Shown piece after piece: positions 55,234 through 64,000 of a DNA stretch of 64,000 nucleotides. The notes under the pieces are model-generated. The model saw nothing but the letters and a program-made list of their open reading frames with translations, had not been told where the DNA came from and did not search any database. The DNA lies in the NCBI GenBank assembly GCA_963691705.1, contig OY829537.1, positions 75,103,352 to 75,167,351 on the forward strand. The letters are read 5' to 3'. How positions within the stretch are numbered: the stretch's first letter is position 1; each line of letters begins with the position of its first letter. The DNA is from Viola odorata. Lineage: Eukaryota > Streptophyta > Magnoliopsida > Malpighiales > Violaceae. Position numbers and translations under genes: made by a program.

Positions 55234-58080
55234 TAGGGATGACAATTGGGCGGGTATGGGCGGGTATGAGTATGTTAAAAGCGGGTATGGATGGGTATGG
55301 GTAAATACCCAATTCATACCCACTTTAACATACCCATTATTACCCATACCCAATATACCCAATACCCAATTGGGTGTGTAATGGATATCCAATTCACCAA
55401 ATCATTTTATTTTTTATAATTAAAGAAAATTTTACTATTTAGGTTCGTTTTCACCATTTTGACTCGTTTTTTTTATTTTGGCTCATTTTTTACCATTTTT
55501 TTCATTTTTTATCGTTTTGGCTCTTTTTTTTCATTTTGGCTTGTTTTTTTACCGTTTTTCTCATTTTTTATCATTTTGGCTCGTTTTTTTTTTACCATTT
55601 TGGCTCATTTTTACCATTTTAGTTCGTTTTCTTACCGTTTTGGCTCATTTTTTACCGTTTTTTCTCATTTTTTATTGGGAAAATACAAGGATATTCGAAT
55701 TATTAAACTTTCAATTAAGCTTTCAAACTACTAAATTTGCTGTCATAAGAGGTCAAGAAATTCTTCAATTTATAATATAGTAAGGAAATTATGAATGTAA
55801 TAATATAAGGCTCAGCCCAACTTAAATTAAATTAAATTAAACGCAGTCAATCACATATAGGATAATTAATATCACAACAAAATACACAAAACAAAAGTAA
55901 AAATACATGAATTTAAAAGATTATAAAAATTGTTAAAACGAGGAAAGGCACAGGGTTCTCTCAATTCTCTCTTTCAAATGAGGACAGATCCAGTAATGTT
56001 TTCCTTTACCAAGCCACAACTAGCTTAACCAAGCTATCACATTAAAGGGTTAAATCAATATTGCATGAGAGTAAGAAAGCAAACCCACCATTCATATTAG
56101 AATACTATAGATGTCCATCAACTGATCCAAGCTATTCAACACTATGCCTAAATGAAAAGGCTTAAATGCACCAAATGTAACTACAGCTTTGTATAACAAA
56201 ATTGCCATTGTTTTTGGGTCTACCTACTCATGTCTTGGAAAGACTTTCCTTAGGTTATCAAGGTGAACCAGAACATTATCAATGTCCACACAATCTAGAG
56301 TTTGTGTCCCCCAAGGCCCTTGTTTCTGGTCACTGGTTTACAGGGTGAGGTGGCTACTGCATGTCAATAGATAATGTTTAAATTTTAAAAGCAAGAGAAC
56401 ACGAGAAAGAACTGTTTTTGGGCTTGTTCCTGGTTTAGCCATGGAAGCCTTCAATGTTATCATGTTCTTCAAAACCTAACTCAAATCAAATTTCAATTTT
56501 TACGAATTACTAAATGATACTTCTAGTGTGGGCATGTATTAAACATTTTTTTTTTCTTTTGATGAAATGACTCGTGAAATGTTACTCAGAGCAGTCAACC
56601 TTTTTTGAGGATGTTGTTCAAAGACAAACTAAATCCAGGCTCTACAATTTCCAAGTTAAAAGAAATAGGTTAAAATTGTAGCAAGTAAAAGCACTTGGTT
56701 TTGATGTTTTCACATTACTGAAGGACATTCGCATTTGCATTTATGAACTGTTTATTATATTCTCATAGTAATGATTACTGGACACCTTTCGTATGTTGGC
56801 ACTCCAAACTTTGCAGCCTTGAGGACAATGATAAGCTTGTCCTTACTCCCTTTGAGAAGAATCTGGATATTTGGAGGCAGCTTTGCCGAGTGGTTGAGCG
56901 CAGTGATTTGGTAAGCTAATTTTTCACGAGACAGCAAATTCATGTTTTCAATACTGAAGAACTTATTGTATTCATGGATAGCATTGTAATAAAGGGGCTT
57001 ATTGTACATGACCCAAATCATTTAAGTTGACAGAACCAATTGGTTCTGCAATGCTCATCGCCTTAGGAATCAAATTGCTCCATTTCTTGTTTTCCAGGTC
57101 ATTGGCAGTTCAGATATTTGTCACCATTTTCACAGGAACATGTACCGTATAGTACCACATCAATGGTAAGAAACTACATTAATAAGCACAAGATCAAATT
57201 CAAGACAAACAACTACAGATTAGTGATGAAAGGAAATCATTAAATTTTGCGGCGATTACTGGTGCTGAATTGAATTGTTCCAATTGAATCAAACTTGATT
57301 CTCGTTTTTTTTTGCTCTGTTTTCTGTTGGGTCTTGTTTGTTTTAGGTAACCAACTGAACCCATGCTTCGGGATTCGAATTGATTTGTTGTAGCTGTGTT
57401 TCTCTTGATTCTGGGTTTTCTTCGTTCTCCTTAATTTTATCTTCAATGCAGCTCGAATTAGAAATTTGAAAGTCAAAGGAAAACGATCATTAAGTTTCTT
57501 TTCTCAGTAATTATCACATCTGTGAGATTCATGGATCATGGAAACCAAAACCATAACTAATTTAAGCTTGAAAACTTAGGTTTGCAACTGAATAAATAAT
57601 GAAGGAACAAATGTGGTGGAGAGGAAGCAATAAACTTGATTGAATCTGCAATTAAAAGCGGAGGAAGAGGGGCAGCATTACCTTTAGCTCATTGAAAGTG
57701 ATTAAATTTGATGCCCATATGGAGAACGGTTCTGGTCGGAGAAGAAGGAGAAGAAAGAGAGGCGAGGCGGCGAGGGTTCTGGTCGGAGAAGAAGGAGACG
57801 GCGAGGGTGAGGGTGAGGGGCTTCGCACTGGTCGGAGAAGATGGAGACGGCGAAGTGGGGCACGAGAAGGTGTGGAAGTCGAAGTGGAAGTTGGAAAAAT
57901 CAACAAAAAATACATATACCCGTTCGGGTATTTTCGGGTATCATACTTGGTTATACCCGAATGGGTATGGGTAATACCCAAACCATACCCAGTCAAACCG
58001 GGTATGGTTTGGGTATTACCCGGTCAAACAACTATGGGTATGGGCGAGTATCCGGGTATGGATACCCGTTGCCATCCCTA
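55234..58080. mobile_element. Non-autonomous hAT-type DNA transposon (2,847 bp)
   Basis: Terminal inverted repeats TAGGGATGACAATTGGGC (left) and TAGGGATGGCAACGGGT (right, minus strand) are flanked by the 8-bp duplication GATTTGAG (55226-55233 and 58081-58088), the hAT signature. Subterminal GGGTATGGG/ACCCATACCC motifs are clustered at both ends. No transposase domain is visible, so it would need a partner enzyme. Internal sequence includes a T-rich minisatellite, exon-like pieces on the minus strand, and three 49-bp-spaced CTGGTCGGAGAAGA units near 57730-57840. Confidence 0.92.
55441..55672. repeat. T-rich minisatellite in the hAT element
   Basis: About ten units of 20-25 bp of the form GGCTCRTTTTTTACCATTTT. 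Long phenylalanine-rich frames here are produced by the repeat. Confidence 0.85.
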
Positions 58081-59257
58081 GATTTGAGGGATCAACTACA
58101 TTGAAGATTATCAGCAAGAATCTTTAACTGGATCTCCCTCTTGAACAATATTTGATCTTTAAAAATAATTATCTTTAGCTTTAATTTTCAGTTATCCTTA
58201 TATTTTATTTTTGAAAGAGATAGAGTAGGACTAGGAAGTAGTGAAACTTATAAGTTGTTAGAAGCCCTTTTTGGAGGGGACTTTTTTCTCTTTCACAGAC
58301 TCCCATTGTAAACAATTCTGCTCCGCACATTCCAATTTTGGGATTGACGGATTCAATTTCCTTTATGCAATCAACAATTTTATTTTCATCCATGAGTATG
58401 TCCGGCTAGACATCCGTTCTTGGTAAGAGCCAACTGAGTTGCGTTCCTATGGTTTGTGAGATCTAATCATTCTTAATAACTTTCATTTTTCATAATTGTT
58501 TGTTTACTGATTTTATAAAACCGCTTTCTTGTTAAAATATAGAATTGATCACTCTTAAATTATAACTTGAAAGTTCCAGTCAACCTTGAAGGGGACGAGC
58601 AAAACCGGATAGGCCAAGTAGACAACTAGTCTCACGTAGGCTAGAAAAAATAAACAGTATAACTCTGACCAGATTGACAACCTAGAGCCTCAACTGTGAG
58701 GTAACTTGAGTTAGGTACCGTCTTCCTCTGTACACTTGATGTTGATTGTACTACCTTTCAATCAATTCATACCATCAACCAAAATAGTAAACCCTTTAAC
58801 CAGCAATGTGCTACTTGGTTAGGATTGCCTAGTAGGGAGTACCCGCTAGGGAATTAGAGGAGGAGGGAAGTAGGAGTGTATAGGAGTCCTTGTATTCTAT
58901 GGCGGTACTATGAAAATGAAGGTAAACATCACTGAATCAATGATCAAATCCTAAGAAACATAACTCACCAGGTGCCCTTACCGGGAATCTCCATCCTTTG
59001 AATTTCCAACAGTTATTTCACCTTGGCCAAGCTCTTGACCAAGCTCATTTTACTGTTTAATTATTACTTTTATTTTTAGCTTCAGAATCAATCCAACAAA
59101 TCCAGTGATGAGGAAGTCGACCAAAAACTACACACCCGAGGAGTCTCTGCGAAAGATCCTCTTACCACAATCTACAAGAGGATTGTGATAAGTTGTAATT
59201 CTCCCTTAATTCTTATCTATTCTTACAACTACTTTTGACGCTTTCGACAGGTAATCA

Positions 59258-59729
59258 CATCACCACCACTAGCCGCCGAAAGCAAAGGGGGCACTACAAC
59301 AAAACATAACTCCCATCGGACGTCGAGCAACAAGACTCACCATCGGTTTGTTATTATGTAATTCGCGTCACTTATATTTGGAATTTGGATTAGAAAAGAG
59401 TTTTATACCTACAAATAATGCAGCATCCAATTGGATTCGATCCATATCGGACACACTCGATTGTTCCGGATAAGTATCAGATTTGTTGTCAGTCGAATGG
59501 GATTGGATCGTTGATATCCAATGTTCGATCCAAATTGCCCTCTGATCCGAACTCAAATCCGATCTGTTCTCACCCCTAGATAGAACAACCGGTGACATAG
59601 CAAAACAGAAGAAAACTACGGAAATAAAGGGGTGATCTCGACTTTGCAAAAAAGCTACACTTTGATTAACATCTACAATTAGTGATATCTTGGAAACAAC
59701 AAACAAGAACCACAAGATTCTACATGGCT
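59258..59729. other. Intergenic stretch with DNA-transposon-like ends
   Basis: CACTACAACAAAAC at 59292-59305 matches the start of plant CACTA transposons. On the minus strand TAGGGGTGAGAACAGATCGG begins at 59578, a hAT-like terminus; its sequence runs back to about 59400 with repeated GGATTCGATCC-like motifs. Neither has a recognisable second end in view, so both are truncated or chance matches. No gene seen. Confidence 0.35.
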
Positions 59730-59735
59730 TTTATT
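59730..59735 (-). terminator. Candidate poly(A) signal of the PAT1 gene
   Basis: AATAAA on the minus strand, about 610 bp downstream of the stop codon. The 3' UTR (60343 to about 59710) has no other feature. Plants tolerate weak signals, so the true site may differ. Confidence 0.4.
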
Positions 59736-60343
59736 GCCACTCATTCGACAACCACGTTACATATATAGCAAGCAACGATAGCTCATAACCAGAAATTGAA
59801 AAGAACAAAAACCCATATTGCATGCATCCCCACGTATCCCGATAAACAAAACGGTACAGAAAGTGGGAAATCCTCTGCACCAGGCTCCAGCACTGTACAC
59901 ACACTACGTCCCCACTACTACACCTCCGTACAAGGAAATTCCACATCAGAGCATCAAAATAAGCTCATGAAACTAAAAGGGGCATGAAAAAAGAAGAAAA
60001 CAAAAGACAGACTCAACAAATTTCTACCACGCACGATACAGTAAATGCCTGGCACGAGTTTTTCCAAAGAAACAGTATGTGATGGGATGGAGTAAAATGG
60101 CTTTTAACAATTTCAAGCTAAATTCTAAAAACGGAACCGAGCTTAACCTCATGATAGATTGAACACCAGGACTTCCATCTCACCTTACCGGTTAGTTAGC
60201 CAGTATGGGCGCACTGGATTCTCAAAACAAAAAAACATCTTCCAAATCCAATGATGCTGCCTGGCGTATTCACTCTTTCAGAACTAAGTTTCCCATTTTT
60301 CATCTTTATCCCCTTTCAAGCAGGCAGCTACACTACATATCAA

Positions 60344-62415
60344 TCAATTCAGGGCCAAGTCAGGGGTTGTGTAACCACCACCATTACCCCCCTCCTGACT
60401 AGCTATGGAGCGCTGGGAGAGATCATATAAGAGCTTTTTCTGGTAGTCATTTGTGTGGGGAACACTTGCACGTAAGAGCTCCATAGGCAATTCCTTCTTG
60501 ATAGCTTCAGCTGGATCTGGCAAAGAAGACTGCATAATACTATCATACTTGTTCACGCAATATTTTATGAGAAGCCCAAAGAACTCATCGAAGGAGGCCT
60601 TCCAAAGTGCCCTGTTTGTGACATTGTAGTTGCTAGCATCATGGAGATCATTTAATAGCTCAGTAGCTCTCTCCAGGATGGACATTAGAATGAGGGAAGC
60701 CCCATTTCCAGCTGAGCTTCCAAGAGGCCGGAGTGGAGGGTGCTCTGAGGAGCAAACCACTGCAGCAAGACATGCACTAAGTGAACCAAGATCCATGCGA
60801 CGAACACACAAAGACACAACCCTCGCAAGATTATTAGCAGTCTCTGCTGCACCAATATCAGAGGGGAGAGCTCCAAACAAGAACCTTAAATGACGAAAAA
60901 TTGCCATACAGACAATTCGCATGAGGTCACCAGGAAAGAGAAGCTGAAGGTACCTGGCTAGGAGCTTTCTACCCTTAGGGAGAGACACTAACCGCAAGAA
61001 CACAAAATCATCCTTGGGAGCCAATCCAACTGTAGGTCCACTCTTGCCAAGTGGATCAACCAACTGCATAGATGCTGCTAACCCTTCTAACAAGACCTGC
61101 CTCCTGTGTCTCAACTGGCTTCCACCATCTTGGAGCTGATTGAATTCAAGGAAACGATCAATATCATCTACATCAAGAAGAAGGCAAATGCCATCCTCAA
61201 TTGCAACTCTAGCTGCAAGCATCGGCTCCTCTTCTAAGGGCTTCTCTGAAACTTTCTGCTCAGGGCTGCCACCAACAGATGAATTGGGAGGGTCAACTTC
61301 AAGAAGAGGGCGTGGTCTACGAATTGAAGAGAAGGGAATCCTCCCAAGAGCATCGACTTGAAGAAAAGCATGCGGTTCAGAATTAGCACGTGCACGAGGT
61401 GGAAGATCCCTCAGGTTATTTGGGCAGAAATGATGCCTTAGCTTTGCACCAGCAGATTTTCTTGCAAGACAGGCCTGGTGATAATAATCATCCACGTATG
61501 GATCATTACTATGTGTAGCAGCAAGTTGCATCCTAAGAATACCCTCAATTTCATCAGCTGTCATATACTTGGATCTAAACTGTGGCCAGCCATTGTCAAC
61601 CCTCTGACCATTGATATCAAAGCCCTGTTGAGAAAAACGCATAACTGGTCTACCTCTCTGAGCTAATTTTGGTCTTTGATCTCTTAAATCACCCAGGCCA
61701 AGCATTGGTTCAAACTTGTTAAGTAATGGTGGTGATGGAGGAAGATGGGGGTTAAATAATTGAGAGTGCATGCCTGACATGGGGGCCAATGAAGGCTGAC
61801 CTGGATGGTGCAATCTATGCTGTTGTGACTGCAGTTGGGGCATCAGTTGTGGATGCATCAGCCCATTTTGATGAGGTATTTGTTGCTGCAGCATGTTCAA
61901 GTGGTTGGGATGATCTCCAGGATATAACCCTGTATGGTTGACCCACTGGTTTGGCGGTCGGCTACTGGCAGACAACCCAGAAGAAAATGATGGCAAATTT
62001 CCACCATATTGTGGTGAACCATGATGCATGCCAGTCAATTGAAGCTGAGAATTAGAGAAGGGGGACACGTTTGATGAAGACAATGCCATTTGGGGGGCGC
62101 CAGGATGATAAGGAATATTTATATGGTTATGATTAGGTGAAGCCTGTGGAGAGCGTCCACCTTGGGGGGGATATGAAGTGTAAGAAGATTTTGGCACAAG
62201 AATTGGTTCACTAGAGAAGTGCTGGAGTTGTTGTCGCTGCTGATGGTGCTGCTGTTGCTGCTCCGGGTAAGAAGAAGTTCTGTATAAAGAATCAGATTCT
62301 GTAAGTCGAGCAGAAATATATGGGTGGGATGACCATCTTTTTCCATCCTGCATGTCATCTCCATCAAACCAATTGGGAAAATCCTCCCCCTGAATCCATT
62401 CGGCAGCAGATGAAC
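60344..62415 (-). CDS. PAT1: PAT1-type decapping activator, last coding exon
   Basis: PAT1 links deadenylated mRNA to decapping in P-bodies by contacting the LSM1-7 ring and DCP2-associated factors. This 690-codon exon encodes [14 protein letters not shown], a Gln/His-rich low-complexity stretch, a Pro/Gln/Asn/His-rich middle, the conserved [20 protein letters not shown] and [19 protein letters not shown] block, and an alpha-helical C-terminal domain ([34 protein letters not shown]) ending PDLALN. The exon starts at 62415 after a TTTCTTTCAG acceptor; the ATG at 62452 lies in the intron and is not the start. No defects seen. The gene lies about 1.1 kb from the retroelement cluster. Confidence 0.93.
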
Positions 62416-62802
62416 CTGAAAGAAACCACAGATGTTTTTCATTATTTTGCAATCATCAAAACTTGGAAGTTTATACAATATATAGCAGAATTAATTAAAT
62501 GTATATGACCAAAAGGGTGCATGGATATCATTGTAAAAGCCTCGAAAGATCATAAAATGAGTCTAAAAGAAAAAACATAATGAATAACTAACTAATGAAG
62601 ACAACATAGGATCCTCCAAATCTAAACCAACTATATTGGTCTAGTCATTCCAAGTTCAACAATCCCAAAGAGTGCTTAGCACTTCCTAAACAAATGTAAC
62701 TCATCCGTGAGAAGGATGATGCTTTGCTAGAATGCTAAATGTAATGACGGGCTTAAATCACCAAACTTAAAATTATAAAGTAAACTAGAAATTACAACTC
62801 AC
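62416..62802 (-). other. PAT1: Last intron of the PAT1 gene
   Basis: The minus strand begins GTGAGTTGTAATT at 62802 and ends TTTCTTTCAG at 62416. No other feature. Confidence 0.88.
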
Positions 62803-62866
62803 TTTCTCTCGATCCCCTATCGCCAATCACTCCACCTCCTCTTGGTCCACTGACAACTTTATTCAA
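62803..62866 (-). CDS. PAT1: PAT1-type decapping activator, penultimate exon
   Basis: A 64-bp exon between an acceptor TTCCTTGCAG and a donor GTGAGTTG. It encodes LNKVVSGPRGGGVIGDRGSR, which matches the conserved VVSGPR..GVIGDRGSRES stretch of plant PAT1 proteins. It joins the next exon in phase, the final A completing a serine codon. Earlier exons with the start codon lie to the right, outside the window. Confidence 0.9.
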
Positions 62867-64000
62867 CTGCAAGGAAATAAGCAACCAAAATAGAGTGTTA
62901 TAAACCACCATAAATGTGAATCACCAGTTCTATCCTACTAACAACATCACTTGCTTGTAATAAGCTAGAAAGATCTAATATAAACATATTATTCTAATAT
63001 AAGGTAAAAGTTATAAGCTAAGTGAAGCCCCAAAATACTTCCTTCATTGAGCAGTGAGCCTGAGCACAAGGAAGTAATGGAAACATCTATTGAACCCCAT
63101 TTGGATCAGGGAAACCAAAATCAAGACAAGGCCCAAACCTCATTGAACATCCAATGAGGAAATTCCTATGGAAAAATAATTATCCTAATCCCTCACAGTA
63201 ACCCTAAAAGTGAATGAGTCGTCACAAACTTTATACTCCCACTCCCTCTCCGTCCAAATATCCAGCCAGAAAGAATGACCATCAATTTATTACAATGGAA
63301 ACAGTTAAAACATAAGTGAAATCTCCCAGGACTTCCACCATTGAACAGTGAACTAAGCCATAAGAAGGAAATGGGGAAAAAATCTATTGAAGCCAATTGA
63401 ATAGGGAACCCAGAAATCAAGACAAGAAGGAGCAAACCTCATCGAACCCCTACCCAAAGAAACTCCACACGTCCTAACCCAAAACAGTAGAAAAAAGTGG
63501 ATTAATCCCCAAAAGTTTTATACTGCTCTCCCTCTCCCTCCAAATACACCAACCAGAAATGACAGCATGACTCATGCTCAAACAAAGCCAAGAAATTCTA
63601 CTTCAGCTCCACCTGAAAGCCTTAAAAGTAGAAGGCAGATGAAACCCAATTATAGATTTCTTGATCTCATTTACAATATTTTCACAACTTAATTTCACCA
63701 GGTTCAACATCAAGTCAAATGATGAAGGCACTGTGATCAAACAAACGGCTTGTTAATAATAAGTCATGAATGATATGATGGGAAAGCAGGCTGGCATTAA
63801 ATAAAATAATATCCTGATGCCACTATAGATTCTTATGAACTGCTCATGGCAGACATATGTCACTTTACCCAAAACCTAAAAGTAGAAAATCTCTCAATCC
63901 TAATAATTGGTTTCACAATAAATATATGAACAATCTCTCCCACTACGGGCACTAGCTAAGTGTACAAAGAGATGGTTTAAATTATTCCAATTCTAGATTT
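62867..64000 (-). other. PAT1: Long intron of the PAT1 gene, partial, with an imperfect tandem duplication
   Basis: No exon was recognised. Segments at about 63020-63280 and 63315-63565 are imperfect copies about 290 bp apart, sharing ATTGARCAGTGA, ATCAAGACAAG, AAACCTCATYGAAC and CTCCCTCTCC. Confidence 0.6.

Larger units (their letters stand above)
35067..59257 (+). mobile_element. Athila-lineage Ty3/gypsy retrotransposon (element IV), 5' half missing
   Basis: Plus-strand pieces: RT from its N-terminal edge (35067), RNase H, integrase, post-pol region with the typical ACTAAGGGCGCTACATGGGA, env-like ORF, a purine-rich PPT-like GTTTGGGGGAA at 54945-54955, and a 3' LTR to 59257. Element E splits it after pol and a hAT element splits its LTR. 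The 5' LTR, gag and protease are absent: element III ends exactly where the coding sequence starts. Confidence 0.87.
54960..59257 (+). mobile_element. 3' LTR of Athila element IV, split by a hAT element
   Basis: It starts TGATTGAGCATTAATTTC right after the PPT-like tract and ends CGACAGGTAATCA (TGATT/AATCA inverted ends). Without the 2,855 bp of hAT element plus one target copy it is about 1.44 kb. The partner 5' LTR is not in the window, so the 3' boundary rests on the inverted ends. Two CTTGGCCAAG palindromes lie inside (55136, 59022). Confidence 0.65.

Noticed and set aside
55459..55780. Two overlapping membrane-protein-like frames
   Set aside because: Translation of the T-rich minisatellite of the hAT element in two phases.
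57652..58104. Overlapping Arg/Gly/Glu-rich frames on both strands
   Set aside because: They lie over purine-rich repeats and subterminal GGGTATGG motifs of the hAT element; composition artefact.
62416..62452. ATG at 62452 as the start of the PAT1-like protein
   Set aside because: The 12 codons before 62415 are intron sequence: a TTTCTTTCAG acceptor precedes 62415, and a small upstream exon (62803-62866) joins in phase with conserved PAT1 residues.

Overview
The window is nuclear DNA from a flowering plant, probably a eudicot. It is a dense pile of nested LTR retrotransposons (about 1-59,260) beside the 3' half of one ordinary plant gene on the minus strand, a PAT1-type mRNA-decapping activator (last two exons in view at 60,344-62,866). 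I saw no bacterial or organellar content, tRNA or rRNA gene, or CRISPR array. Evidence for a plant includes Athila and Tat-lineage Ty3/gypsy proteins, LTRs with TATA boxes, a hAT element with an 8-bp target duplication, and GT-AG introns.

Layout. (G) 1-1,403: 3' end of an LTR inserted in element I. (I) 1,404-8,196, minus strand: Tat-lineage Ty3/gypsy element with 5' LTR, gag, protease, RT, RNase H, a second (archaeal-type) RNase H and the start of integrase. (H) 8,197-8,790 and 11,321-11,440: minus-strand retroelement remnant split by solo LTR A (8,791-11,320, TSD CCATT/CCATC). (III) 11,441-35,066, plus strand: chromovirus-like Ty3/gypsy element split by element II and by solo LTR F (30,727-32,217, TSD CATTG). 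(II) 14,185-29,672: end-to-end Tat-lineage element of 15.5 kb with TSD CATGA, a sense gag-pol, 3' tandem repeats and four antisense open frames, two of them long, spliced paralogues. (IV) 35,067-59,257, plus strand: 3' half of an Athila element (RT to integrase, env-like ORF, 3' LTR). It is split by element E and its LTR carries a 2,847-bp hAT element (TSD GATTTGAG). (E) 37,748-50,529, minus strand: gag-bearing, pol-less LTR element with 805-bp LTRs. It is split by element D (39,905-45,107, which holds a third LTR in inverted orientation) and by solo LTR B (45,556-48,653, TSD GTAGA).

The insertion order can be read directly: Athila first, then III and E into it; II and F into III; D and B into E; the hAT element into the Athila LTR. 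On the left, I and A went into H, and G into I. None of the retroelements seen has a fully intact pol. Element II is closest, with one continuous pol frame broken only by stop codons.

The most unusual content is (1) the multi-unit antisense gene cassette in element II, (2) 16-bp palindromes of the form TAGCG-N6-CGCTA shared between the LTRs of III and E although their six-base cores differ, and (3) LTR families D, E and III in which an open frame runs from the internal region into the LTR. III, E and D also share LTR termini, a Met-tRNA-like primer site and a C-terminal NPFEG-type motif. This suggests E and D are pol-less derivatives of an III-like family.
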